From assembly GCA_019925795.1 (NCBI GenBank), contig CM034310.1:11361208-11425207 (forward strand): a stretch of DNA of 64,000 bases, in the 5' to 3' direction. This document shows positions 34,884 to 45,972 of this stretch, piece after piece; position 1 is the first letter of the stretch, and each line of letters opens with the position of its first letter. The DNA is from Dendrobium chrysotoxum (Eukaryota; Streptophyta; Magnoliopsida; Asparagales; Orchidaceae). A program made the position numbers and the translations under genes. A model generated the notes under the pieces. The model made no database searches. It saw nothing but the letters and a program-made list of their open reading frames with translations, and was not told where the DNA came from.

Positions 34884-35904
34884 AGATATAAGTGGTAAAG
34901 AGGACAGCCACCACGGTATCCAGTCAGTTTAGTTCCTTCAGTTAGACTACAGACAGTTACTCCCACTATTGGTTGACGCCCACATCATCATAGATGGAGA
35001 TAGTAGTTGGAGCCTGCTCGACCTCAGCTCAGTTCAGTTGTTGTAGCTCCTCAACAGTCAGTTACCCCTATCGGGTCCCATCATAGTAGATGGGTATGGA
35101 GATGATGAAAGGTAGACTCTCCTGTTGAGGCAGTACAGTCAGTTCAGGTAGTAGGACAGTGAGAGATAGTTGTTCCTTTTGGATTAGAGGCAGTTTTGAT
35201 GGTCTGTGATATAGTGGCAGAGGTTGAGGTTGTAGTTCTTCCCGATAATTCACCAGTCTAGGGGGAGGCAGTTCTAGTTCCTAGCCCCCATAGGGTCTCT
35301 TCCCCTATGGGTCCATATATAGAGGCCTTTTTTCAGACTCTCTCTAAGGGTGACACATTTGAGGAGTCAAATAGAGATGTGCCAGTGCACCAAGTGTGTG
35401 TGATTACTAGATGAGGCCACTTAGATGAGCAGAGAGAGGTAAATAATGATGATGAGCATGGGGAGGTTGAAGTAGGTGGATCTCCCCGATCAGTTGAGAC
35501 AGATGTTACAGTCCTACACTTATAAACTTAGATGAAAGAGATGGCCAAAGCCATAGAGGCCATGACAGCTTAGTTGACAGCCTTGGGGGTCATGCCCCAA
35601 GTTATGGGTGTAGGTACTCCTACTACATCTAGAGATGAGCCAGTAGTACCGCCCGTAGTAGCACCAGACCCTACAGGAGTAGAATGGGTCCAGAGAGCAG
35701 TTTCAGTGGCACCTACAGTAGCTACCTTAACTACCCCAGTCTACAGTTAGTTAGTACGATTGTCAGCCAGGTAGACTCAGGATTTGATAGCACAGAAGGT
35801 CGAGCAAGTCATTTCCTCTCAAAAGTCTTGAGAGGTAGTTAGCAGGGGGAGGCCTTACTTAGTTGAGTATGAGCATGAGCCCTACCCCCTGGTTTTTTCC
35901 CACA
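34884..35904 (+). other. Element A: region between upstream frame and gag
   Basis: GTAGTAG/CAGTCAG-rich DNA with no open frame longer than about 60 codons. Probably decayed gag N-terminal coding sequence (Pro, Val, Gln rich in fragments); not assigned. Confidence 0.35.
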
Positions 35905-36790
35905 TAGGTTTAGAGTTTTCGATGGCTTTGGGAACCCAAGGCAGCATGTGGCTCAATACCGGGCCAAATATTGCAACATAGGAGGGAACAATGCTATGAT
36001 ATTGAGGCTTTTTGTCAGCATTTTAGTCAGGGTGGCATTTGCATGGTACAATGACCTCCCCATTGATTCTGTCTGCATTTTTATAGAGTTAGAGCAGCTA
36101 TTTATGCAAATATTTTTCAATACTGAGCATCGGGTTATAATTGGAAAGTTACTTGTGGCAAGGTAGTAGCCCCATAAGACTCAACCCGATTATATAGTCA
36201 GATGGAGGGACCTCAGCTTATAGTGTGATCCCCAATTATAGGAGCATCATGCGGTAGAGATCCTGTTGAAGAACATAGATGGCCCTATAGTACCTTACTT
36301 GAAAGTTTTCAGCATTAGAACCTTCCAGAAGTTATTGATAAAGGTGATTAGTTTGTAGGACAGCATACCCGACGTAGTCCCTCCTAAGGTTGAGAGTCAA
36401 CCCTCACGTAGACCTCAGTGACAGGAGTCTTCAAGGGCACCTATACCTAGGAGAGGGGAGGTATATAGTACTTATGAGCCACAAGATAAGGGAAAGAAGC
36501 TATGGTCAGTTCAACACCACCGTAGTAGTCGTACATACCCAGTTAGTCGGTAGTGCAGCCTAGACCCTCCCGTAGGACTCCAGAGAGTCAGCATAACCTA
36601 AAGAAGCTTAGTAAGGAATATTCATTTAAAAGAGATAGTGTAGTGAATATTTTCAAATTCCTTACTAAGAAGAACATCTTAACATTCCTGACAAATGGTA
36701 GAGTGGAGGAGGAGGGACAGACAAACCACCCACTCTATTATCCCTTTCAGAGACATATCAGGCATGTCATAGAAGACTGATATGTGTTCA
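35905..36790 (+). pseudogene. Element A gag (broken)
   Basis: Plus strand. The capsid-type gag domain is recognisable from about 35909: a VFDGFGNPRQHVAQYRAKYC segment, then AMILRLFVSIL, AFAWYNDLP and FIELEQLF, matching the usual gypsy gag order (F-x-G-x-x-DP-x-x-H, LRLF, WY-x-x-LP, W-x-x-L). Two TAG stops near 36166 interrupt it. VRWRDLSL and EHHAVEILLKNI follow, then SFKRDSVVNIFKFL at 36620 and PLYYPFQRHIRHVIED at 36740, where relatives have a Cys-His zinc-type motif (the Cys is Tyr here). Confidence 0.65.
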
Positions 36791-37061
36791 AGGATAGAGT
36801 TCAGAGACTCATGGCCAATGGATAGATCCATCTTCATAATAGTGATTTGGTGCATCCCAAGGGTAAGACCTCTCAGACGGTTCAGATGATTTCAGACTCT
36901 GGCCATAGTGACAGTCAGAATGATATTCAGAGCAGCAGTAGTAGATCAACCATGGGTTCTGAGGGAGAGTGGCAGCTAACACTCTCTCAAAAGACAAAGT
37001 AGATGATTAGACATAAGTTCAGAGTTCAGAGGCGGTTGAGAGGAGGCCTACGCAGGCCAAG

Positions 37062-37562
37062 TTGATAGTTACCAGCACAGTTGCTTTGCTAGTTCTTTTT
37101 CCTTCTTCTGTTGTAGTGCCCATTAAGCACATTTCCTTTTCTTTTTCTGTATATAATAAAAATATTTATGAAATAGAAAAGATTATTGTAACCTTAGAGG
37201 GAAAGATGGGACCCCTTCCAGCACTTACACTAATGGATTTTATTCTCCCTTCGATTGATGATGAAATAATAGAAGAAGATGATTTTGGCTACTTCTGGTC
37301 TTTTATACCTTCTACTTTTACTTCTACTTCTTTTAGCACTCACTCTTTTAATATTTTACATATTTCTTATAGTGTAAATGATTCTGTATATGATGATAAG
37401 TCTGAGTGTGATGAAAAACCTATCTTTACTATCCTAGAGGGTGGTTATTATATGGATTTAGGAGATGAATCTGAGAAACCACTCCAATCACTCCCCTTAG
37501 AGCCAGTACAAGCCATCACTATTGAACCAAGTGAATCTCCTATTAAGGATGACTCAGTCTAG
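37062..37562 (+). CDS. Element A: 166-codon open frame between gag and protease
   Basis: Open frame with an acidic segment (SIDDEIIEEDDFGYF) and many Ser/Thr/Phe; I recognise no domain. It ends in TAG 10 bp before the protease frame, in another frame. It is probably part of the spacer of the gag-pol polyprotein, not a separate gene. Confidence 0.35.
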   Translation: MIVTSTVALLVLFPSSVVVPIKHISFSFSVYNKNIYEIEKIIVTLEGKMGPLPALTLMDFILPSIDDEIIEEDDFGYFWSFIPSTFTSTSFSTHSFNILHISYSVNDSVYDDKSECDEKPIFTILEGGYYMDLGDESEKPLQSLPLEPVQAITIEPSESPIKDDSV

Positions 37563-37571
37563 GAAGTTCAC

Positions 37572-38414
37572 TTGTGGTTAGGGAAGTTCCTTCCTCCTAG
37601 AATGGCTAAGAATGCAAAAAAAAAAAAAGATAAAAATATTATTATCCAGCAGGATGATCCTATCCTTTCCTCCCAAGAGCAGTTTAATGAGAAAGGGAAA
37701 CTCCCTCAGCTGGAGGTCGATTACAATGTGTTGGCTCACTTAAGAAAAATTCCTTTCCTTCTTAGTGTCTACAATGCTTTGATGATGTCCCCCGACTTAA
37801 GAGAGACCTTGGTGAAAGCACTGCTGGAGCTAGAGTCCTATCAAGCTTTCTTCACCACTGAATCTATTAGGGATGGATGTTATTTAAGAGAGATACCATG
37901 CATTATATTTTCAGATCATGAACTTCTCTTAGGGACTTCTGAGCATAATCTTCCCTTATATGTCACCACTGAAGTCAATGGTTATGAGTTGAATAGGATC
38001 CTCATTGATCAAGGGGCTTCTATTAATATCCTCAGCTATGAAACTTTAAAGAGTCTCTCCCTAGGCCATTTGAAGTTCACATCTGATAAGATTTTGCTAA
38101 AAGGCTTCAATGACCAAGATTAGTGCGCTCTAGGGTCTATTACCCTACCTTTGAAGTTTGGAGGTTTCCTAACTGAGGTAAAGTTTCATGTTATCAAAGC
38201 TGATACTTCATACAGGGCCCTGTTAGGGAGGCCTTGGATTCATGAGTACAAAATGGTGCACTCTACCTTGGACCAATATATAAAGTATATGAGGAATAAT
38301 GTCGAGTATTCCATCCCTAGGGATACTCAACCCTTTACCGTGCACGAGGTCTCTATTTACAATGATGCCAAGCATTATATGCCTCGAAGGACTCATAGAC
38401 CTCCTCCTACCTAA
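37572..38414 (+). pseudogene. Element A protease region
   Basis: Aspartic protease of gypsy type. The motif ILIDQGASINIL near 38010 keeps the catalytic Asp and the D-x-GAS pattern, and ALLGRPWIHEYKMV near 38215 is the usual C-terminal part of these proteases. One in-frame TAG at 38121-38123 splits an otherwise open frame, and both halves are in the same frame. The protease would release gag and pol proteins. Confidence 0.75.
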
Positions 38415-39589
38415 TCACGATTAATACTTGCTAGTATTATATAGGGTCCTACGTAGTCACCTACGTAGGGTCCTATACAACCACATGCATAGGGTCTATC
38501 ATAGGTTGGTATTGAGGCATATATTTTTGCTGCAGATTCTGTTAGATCTCCTTTCCAGCTTACAGTTGTGTACGATGTTCCCCCTAGTAGAGGTAGGGAG
38601 GATGAGATAGAGGTAGAGGTAGAGAGTCTACTCACTTACCAAGAAACTACGATACTCAAATCCCTCCTCCCTCGCATCTTTACACGCCTTCTTTGACTAT
38701 CAAGTATGGCTCTTCTAATGATGAGATGATTGATATTCCTCATCAATCAGTTCCCTCGCCAGCCTCGAGTTTCACTGATTATAGTTCACTACCTACCTTT
38801 CGTAGGTACTTAATACCTGAGGGTGATTTAGTTATTGATAGTAGCTTAGACGAGGAAGTAGACATCCGATGTTAGACTACTAGTCAATTACCTCATTTCC
38901 GTCAGATATATGGAATAAGGGTTGAAGAGTCTTGTCAAAAATCTATTGTTACTCCCTCCACTAGTATTGGTGGCTCACTTCAAACTAGCAAGCCTTTTGT
39001 ACCTCTGTTGTATAAATCCTTCATGCCACCACGATCTAGTGAGTGTGCCTCCTTATCCCATTATGTAGGTGCCCCACTAGGTCCTGAGAGGTAGGGTCCT
39101 GCGGAGATCGCTATGGATGAGGATATTATAAATGTCCCTCATTATGTTTCCCCTATTATGGAAGGCTATGTAGAGTGTGGTATCGTTCCTTCGACTTGGT
39201 CTGATAAATGAGCTCTACAGCAAGCCATTATTTGGTGAACTAATATACCTCAAACCCAGTAAGGCTTGGGTTATATCAAGAAGGGTCAGTTTACTCATGA
39301 TGATATTTGTGCTGTCTCTCATTCGTATCTGGTTATTTCTCTTGTCGATGAAGAAGACTTGGATGATATTGAGGATAGAGTACGTGATGCTTCATGAGAG
39401 TTCAAAGATGGCACCACTTCTACCATGGATGAACTGTGTGAGGTTAACCTGGACACTGAATCAGATCTTAGGCCTTTTTTTTATAGTGCCTTTTTGCCAG
39501 ATTCAGAGGGTCAATAATACATCAAGTTACTATCAGAATTTAGAGACTACTTTGCTTAGAATTACTCCCAGATGCCTTGTTTAAATCCA
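38415..39589 (+). other. Element A: protease-RT connector, decayed
   Basis: No long frame. A 60-codon piece at 38693-38875 (FRRYLIPEGDLVIDS) and a 135-codon frame at 39177-39584 are open but unrecognised. The position corresponds to the long connector before RT in Tat-lineage polyproteins. Confidence 0.5.
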
Positions 39590-40565
39590 GATGTTGCAGT
39601 CCATAAGCTGGCCATCAAGCCTGATGTAGTCCCTATTAAACAATCACCTCATCGGATGAGGTTGGAGATTGAATAATAGGTGATCGCTAAAACTAAGAAC
39701 CTTATAGAAGCTAAATTTATTCATGAAGAGAAGTATCCTACTTGGCTTTCTAACATTGTTCCAGTCTAGAAGAAGAGTTGATAGATTTATGTCTGCATTG
39801 ATTTCCATGATTTGAATAAGGCATGCCCTAAGGATGATTTCCCTCTTCCTATCTCTAAGCCTATGGTGGATATAACATCATTACATAATATTTTCTCCTT
39901 CATGGATGATTCATCTGGTTAAAATCAAATAAAGATGGACCATGAGGAGGAGAAATTTAGTGTATTTCATACACCCATAGATGTATTTTGTTACAAGGTG
40001 ATGCCCTTCGATCTCAAGAATGTTGGGGCCACCTATCAATGTGCTATGACTATTTTCTTCGAAGAGAAGATACATGAGCAAGTTGAATGATATGTGAATG
40101 AACTAGTGGTCAAAAATAAGGTCAATGGATATCATCTTCGAGATCTACGAATCATTTTTGAGTGCCTGTGTAAGTATGATTTAAAGATGAATCCTTTAAA
40201 ATGCACATTTGGGGTTAGTGTAGAAAAGCTCCTAAGGTTTATAGTCCACTATCATGGTATTGAGATTGATCGTTCCATGATCAAAGCCATAGTGGACTTA
40301 AAACCCCCTAAAATCCTTACCCAGTTAAGATCTTTTTAAGGAAAATATGCCTTCATGTGGAGATTCATCTCCAACCTTTCTGGTAGATGCCATCCCTTTA
40401 CAGTCCTTGCGAAGAAGGATGCTCATTTTCATTGGGATGAGCATTATCAGGAGGCCTTTGAGAGTATAAAGTGCTACCTGATGAACCCCCCTATTTTAGC
40501 TTCACCCCCTACCAGCGATGAAAAAGTAATGTTTAGCTTTGATCTTTGCGGTATAGAAGCTTAGG
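39590..40565 (+). pseudogene. Element A reverse transcriptase, inactive
   Basis: Order of gypsy RT motifs: IKPDVVPIKQSPHRMR near 39620, VCIDFHDLNKACPKDDFPLP near 39795, SFMDDSSG near 39900, FCYKVMPFDLKNVGATYQ near 39990, then the site equivalent to YVDD at about 40092, which reads YVNE. Both catalytic aspartates are replaced. NPLKCTFGV and KPPKILTQLRSF follow, then the start of RNase H (HFHWDEHYQEAFESIK near 40427). At least six in-frame stops. Confidence 0.8.
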
Positions 40566-41215
40566 CATTATATGCTTTCACATAAAGTCAACCTGATCTC
40601 TCGAGTCAACCGCTTATAATATTTAATGACCCATCCGACCCTCTCAGTCATTTAGCATGTTGGTTTATGATCCTACTATAATTTGACATTACTTCTGTCC
40701 TATAACGGGCCATCAAAGGATAGGCTCTAGCTAATTTTCTTGCTGCTCAATCAATCCCTACAGATTTCCAACTCAATGATGATCTACCTGATGAACTAAT
40801 CATGACTATGGATGAATAGGAGAACCCTACTTGGGATTTTTACTTTGATGGTGCGTTATTCGTTAAAGCTTTAAATCTAAATAAAACTCTTGTAGTTAGG
40901 GTTAGTTTGGGTCTTATCTTTATATCCCTTGAAGGTCACACTCTCAGATACTTCTATAGTCTTTTAGAACCTCGTACTAATAACGAAGCTGAGTATGAAG
41001 TTCTAATTTTGGCACTAGATTTGGCTATTCAGATGAATATCATGTAGATAAAAATCTTTGGAGACTCCCAACTAATTATAAATCAAGTAGCGGGAGTCTA
41101 TAAAGTACTTAAGCCTGAGCTCTTGCCCTATCATAACAAGCAATTGAGCTTTTTGGTTAATCCATAAAGTGACTTTGGCTAAGATCCCTAGATCTATAAA
41201 TGGTAAAGCAGATGC
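40566..41215 (+). pseudogene. Element A RNase H and archaeal-type RNase H
   Basis: After the degenerate first RNase H, a second RNase H-like domain begins near 40830 with TWDFYFDGAL, continues with EPRTNNEAEYEVLILALDLAI near 40970 and IFGDSQLIINQVAGVYKV near 41057, and ends near ADALAKLAKEL at 41210. Two RNase H domains in tandem, the second of the type with NNEAEYEAL, are characteristic of the Tat lineage (including Ogre and Retand). Stops at 40563, 40825 and 41047, among others. Confidence 0.7.
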
Positions 41216-41459
41216 CTTGGCCAAGTTAGCAAAAGAGCTGACTGACCCAACTGGTAACCCATTATCTATCATTATCCAGTATTATCAAGCCCTGTGCCTC
41301 ACAGATTTGTCTCCCCCTGATCAGACCCTCACAGTATTCTTAGTTGAAGAAGAGTCAGATTGGAGAGTACATTTTATAAAATATTTAAAGCATGGCAAGC
41401 TTCCAGATGATAGATCTCTCACTGCTCAGATTAGAAAAAGAGCTCTATCATTCACTTAT

Positions 41460-42603
41460 GTGAATGACATCTTGTATTAATGCTCGTTCGACCAAATATG
41501 GTTACATTGCCTCAATAATGAGGAGGCACGTAAAGTCACGGGTGAGATACATGAAGGTTTTTGTGGTGCCCATCTGTCCGGACCAAAAATGAAAGGTAGA
41601 ATTAAACATCTTGGTTACTATTAGTCGACTATGATCCATGATTATATAGAGCACGCTAGAGAGTGCCACCAGTGCCAGATTTATAGTACAGTGATTCACC
41701 AACCCCCTAATCTATTGCACCATATTATATCATCTTGGCCATTCAAAGGTTGGGGCACAAATATAGTTGGTCCTATCGACCCTCCTTCCTCTAAGGGTCA
41801 TAAGTTCATTTTAGCTGCCACTGCTTACTTCTCTATGTAGGTGGAAGTTATACCACTTTAGGTAGTCAAATCAGAAGAAGTGATGCATTTCTTTCACGAT
41901 CATATTATATACAATTTTGGTGTCCTATGCCGTATAATTTCAGATAATAGCCTATCATTTAGAAGCACAAAGATTACCAGATTTGTCCGCTGCTATAACA
42001 TTAACTGGCGATATTCATCGATTTACTACCCTAAAGCCAATGGCTTGGCAGAGGCATTTAATAAAATCCTCATATAGCTGATAAGGAAAATCCTTGTTGT
42101 AAATAAAGGAGAATGGCATGATAGATTACCTGAGGCATTATGGGCCTACAGGACTACATACCGTACTCCTACTCAGTCTACCCCATATGCTTTAGCTTTC
42201 GGGATTGAAGTAGTCCTCCCACTTAAGGTTGAGCTCCCCTCTCTGCGTGTAGTAGTCAGTCATAATTTTTCTCATAAAGATAATGCCCTACTAAAGTTGG
42301 AAGAGCTTGATGGTTTAGAAGAGCTTTGTTTATACAGAACCTCAAACTATACCAGGCTCGTATGGCCCGATCACATGATCGCCTTGTTCGACCCTGCACT
42401 TTCCAGGTTGGTGATCTAGTTCTTGTCTTACGTAGGCCTATCATTTTACATCATTACCGAGGTGGTAAGTTTGAGCCTATTTGGGAAGGTCCCTTTGTTG
42501 TAGAGCATGTTTATGAAGGTGGTGCCTACCTACTCATTGATGCAAATGGCATTCATCCTATGCCTGTCATCAATGGATAGTACTTGAGAAAGTACTATTC
42601 ATG
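41460..42603 (+). pseudogene. Element A integrase, inactive
   Basis: HHCC zinc region (IHEGFCGAHLSGPKMKGRIK then ECHQCQI) near 41545-41680. Core domain WGTNIVGPIDPPSSKGHKFI near 41750 (first catalytic Asp is Asn), IISDNSLSF near 41935 (second Asp kept), YYPKANGLAEAFNKIL near 42030 (Glu kept). The C-terminal part has FQVGDLVLVLRRP and GKFEPIWEGPFVVEHV near 42400-42500; the frame ends at YLRKYYS-stop (42603). Stops within, for instance near 41622 and 42077. Confidence 0.8.
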
Positions 42604-43507
42604 AATTCAATACTTCGTAGGGGGAGCCTCGCAACTGCCTGTAAATATCTCTATATATATATACCTCCTGCAAGGATCCTTCTTACTTTTTGGCAGTCTG
42701 TGTGGCCACGACGATTTATCCTCTACCACATGATGTTTGTTATAAAGAGTATAAGGCTATCCTTAAAGGTGATACGCTGATACACCGTAAGGATGTTTGT
42801 GCTTATGCATGTGTATGCCAATCACATTAGTGTTAGCATTTAGAACCTTTAATTCATCCTCCCCTTACAAGGACTTATTTTTCTCAGTTTCACTTGGCAC
42901 CCCCAAGTGTGGTCAGGGTTATCAAAACTAATTTGTGTTATTTTCGAGGATTTTTGTTTGTCCCTTTAGAGTAAATCATATGGTCCATGAATATTCAAGT
43001 TTTATGATTTGCCTAGTTAAGTGTAGACTTATGAGGTTCATGTACCCTTGAATCCACAATAAACCTCAACCCCCAGTTTCACTTATTACCCCAAGTATGG
43101 TCTGGGGTATCAAAGCCATTAGTTCAAACTCCTTTTTGGAGTAAGGTACTAGGTTCAGACCTAACCTATATTAGTTAGGTGTGGTGATGTCAGCCCCCCT
43201 ATTCCTATAAGAAAATTTATATCTTCTCGTTTTGATAGTTGTACTACCCAGCTCATTCATACGAGTTGAATGTGGTTTGGGATATCAAAACCATTGACTT
43301 AGATCTCTTAGCGGATATGATGCTGGGTCCATACCAACCTATGCTCGTCAGGAATGGTAATGTTGATCCACAACCCTAGCTCAAATTTTATTCATACACT
43401 AATTGTATTATAATTATGCTCCCTAGTTCATTCACCATCAGTTGAATGTGGCCTGGGTTATCAAACCGAATATTTCATTTCTTTATAAGATCATGCATAA
43501 TCCCTCT
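42604..43507 (+). repeat. Element A 3' region: about 180-bp tandem repeat
   Basis: A unit with TTCA...GAATGTGGTYTGGGATATCAAAACC recurs near 42913, 43100, 43272 and 43452 and once more after element E near 53346. Noncoding; directly after the integrase stop. It is split by the insertion of element E at 43508. Confidence 0.65.
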
Positions 43508-43879
43508 TGAAAGTTCGAAAGGGATGTTAAGCCCTAGTGAACTAGTCCCGAGGCTAACCAAGAGGGGGGGTGAATTGGTTATTTAAAAATTTCACGATAA
43601 CTACAAAAATCTTTTCGATACTTAGCAGCGGAAACAAGTAAACAATAACGAAAAGATCAACCAACGATATTCACCCAAGCAGTTTATATTGAAAAGTAAA
43701 ATGCAAAACTGAATCAGAAAAGCAAACCAGATTTTATAGTGGTTCGGTCAACTTGACCTACGTCCACTCCCCGGAGCCTCCCCTCCGGGTATTGCACTAA
43801 ACGAAAGTGACTCTCCTTTTGCTCCCACAGCAAGGCGGAGAAGCCTGTACAAAACACCTCCTTTTCACCACACGGTGAG

Positions 43880-44012
43880 GCAGAGAACCCGACCTCCTTT
43901 CGCTTCCTCCTGAAGCGGGCAGAGAACCCACGAACTCCTTTCGCTTCCTCCTGAAGCGGGCAGAGAACCCACGAACTCCTTTCGCTTCCTCCTGAAGCGG
44001 GCAGAGAACCCG
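43880..44012. repeat. 41-bp minisatellite in element E LTR
   Basis: Three units of CTCCTTTCGCTTCCTCCTGA plus AGCGGGCAGAGAACCC. The other LTR has the same three at about 51988-52120; element B has two. Confidence 0.9.
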
Positions 44013-44274
44013 GATCTTCTTGCGAACGATCCTCCCACGAAGAACACCGACTAGACGACAGACGACGAGCGGAGAAGACGACTCTGATCCGTGCTTGGAG
44101 CAACCTTAGTGAATCCCTCACTAACTCCCCCTCACAAGATCTCTTCTCTCTCTCCCAACTCTCTCTCTCTCTAGGATTTCTCAGGGAAGGAAGGCAGCAA
44201 AAGATTTTTCCAAATCTAGGAAAAAGTTCTTTTAAAGGAGGGCTTAAAACTTGCCCTAAATCTCAACTTGTCGG

Positions 44275-44960
44275 CCAAGATCGTCCAGGACGATCGGTAG
44301 ATCGTCCTGTACGATCAGTTCAAATTCAGCTGTTTCAGCCTGGACGATCTGGCTCTTCTGGACGATCAGTAGAAAAAGTTGTTCATATCGTCCCGTACGA
44401 TCCTGCGATCGTCCAGGACGATTAGTTCAAATTGAAGGAAATCGTCCAGAAGACAGTTCGGGTCGTCCAGAGAAATCTGTGCTGGACGACCAAAAAATGA
44501 CTTGATCGTCCCGTACGATAGGGTAATCGTCCGGTACGATTAGTTCAAAAAGGCCCCAAATCGTCCTGTACATAGTTCTGGACGTACAGCTGAAATGCAC
44601 AAGACGATCGCGATCGTCTGGGACGATCCTGCGATCGTCCAGGACGATGTGATCGTATCAATTAAACATTAATTGCTTTCCTTAATTACCAGACTAATTT
44701 AGGCATGATTGTAGTAAATCGTCCAGGACGATACACGTATCGTCCGGGACGATCAGACCAAAATACTTAAAATAAAACTTGCCTAACTTAATCTGGCGGC
44801 TGAGAATTTCTGATTTGGGCATATCGTCCCGTACGATCCATATATCGTCCAGGACGATCGGCTCAATCAGTCCTCCTTAACTTAGTCGCCCTAATTAGGG
44901 TTTCTATTTTAACTGGATCATCCAGGACGATGCTACTATCGTCCAGGACGATCTGAACAA
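44275..44960. repeat. Palindrome array in element E LTR
   Basis: Fourteen full 15-bp copies of ATCGTCC-N-GKACGAT by my count, such as ATCGTCCAGGACGAT and ATCGTCCCGTACGAT, plus half sites, in about 690 bp. In element direction the array ends some 50 bp upstream of a CTTTAAAAG TATA-like sequence (near 44233). Confidence 0.95.
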
Positions 44961-45203
44961 AATTTTAACAGAAACTCTAATTCACTCAATCTCTCTCCCT
45001 GAGTGTGTGTGTGCAAGGTTACTTAGCTAGGGAATCAGTTACATTACAATTGACTCAATAAAAGAAAAAATCATACATTTGACACACTTGGACCCGATCT
45101 TGAGTTGGCTTGAGTAGCTTGCGGTCTTTTGTGCCTGAAACTGATTAGCCAAGAAAAACACACTGGAAACATGTTTGTCATCATCAAAACCAGATTTGCA
45201 ACA

Positions 45204-45221
45204 ATCTCCCCCTTTTTGATG
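45204..45221 (-). promoter_or_regulatory. Polypurine tract of element E
   Basis: AAAAAGGGGGAGAT on the minus strand, ending exactly at the LTR. Confidence 0.95.
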
Positions 45222-45368
45222 ATGGCAAACATTTGTAAAGTAGTCTGAAAATAAAATGAAACTAAGATGAAAATAAAATGAAACTAAGAAATCAACTAAA
45301 ACACACATTTTTTAAATTTTCATTTAACAGCTCAAACAGAAAATAGAAACAGACACGACTACAACTGA

Positions 45369-45397
45369 CTCCCCCTTTTGACATCACAAAAAGGAGG
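45369..45397 (-). promoter_or_regulatory. Second polypurine tract with inverted repeat, element E
   Basis: CCCCCTTTTG faces CAAAAAGGAGG across six bases, about 165 bp inside the LTR. Confidence 0.65.
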
Positions 45398-45807
45398 AGG
45401 GAAAAACATAACACGGAAATAAAATATAAAATAAAACATACACAGAACAACAACAAAACAGGAAAATCAGAATTTTTCCTTGATTTTAGATTCAAAAACC
45501 AATGAGAGGACGATTGACAGCGCTGAAATCCAAAAAGGTTGGAAACAATCAACTTTCGTAACTCTGACCCCGGGCACCTTATCGATGTAAGCCTCTTTCA
45601 AAACAAAAATCCGATTCAGAAGAAAAGACATTAGATTTGAAAAGAGATCCTTTCAAGCCTCGTTCCAGAAAAATATCTGATATAATAGTGTTACAAAGTA
45701 AAAAATCAGAAATCAAGATTTTCAAACTCAAGCTTTTTGAACGTATTAAGTGACACACGAGTTTTTTTCTAAGACATTTAAAGATCAGAAAGAGAAGAAA
45801 GCTTAGG

Positions 45808-45972
45808 TTGGGCTCATTTTGTGCCTCTTTTTTTTTTTCAATTTATTTGGCGCACTGCGCATCTTTTGATTTTTTGATACACTTTGTGTATTTGGCATTT
45901 TCGCATCTTTTCAGTTTTGGGCTCATTTTATGCCTCTTTTTCAATTTGGTTGGCGCACTGCGCATCTTTTGT
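45808..45972. repeat. Direct repeats with palindromes, element E
   Basis: Two units of about 105 bp sharing GGGCTCATTTTRTGCCTC and GGCGCACTGCGCATCTTTT. The inner palindromes are GCGCA-C-TGCGC (twice) and ATACAC-TTT-GTGTAT. Noncoding, between pol and the polypurine tracts; conserved in element C (8160-8340). Confidence 0.75.

Larger units (their letters stand above)
43508..45203 (-). repeat. Element E downstream (3') LTR
   Basis: 1696 bp, TGAAAGTTCG to TTGCAACA. It contains a three-unit 41-bp minisatellite (43880-44012), a short CT run near 44140 and a palindrome array (44275-44960). Open frames here (for example 43714-44121) come from the repeats and are not genes. Confidence 0.97.

Noticed and set aside
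43714..44121. 135-codon frame, repeated at 51823-52230
   Set aside because: It lies wholly inside the LTR and is produced by the 41-bp minisatellite; it is antisense-like repeat reading with no matching gene.
44275..44960. CRISPR-like array of short palindromic repeats
   Set aside because: Spacing is irregular, repeats are 15 bp and variable, and it lies in the LTR of a plant retrotransposon.
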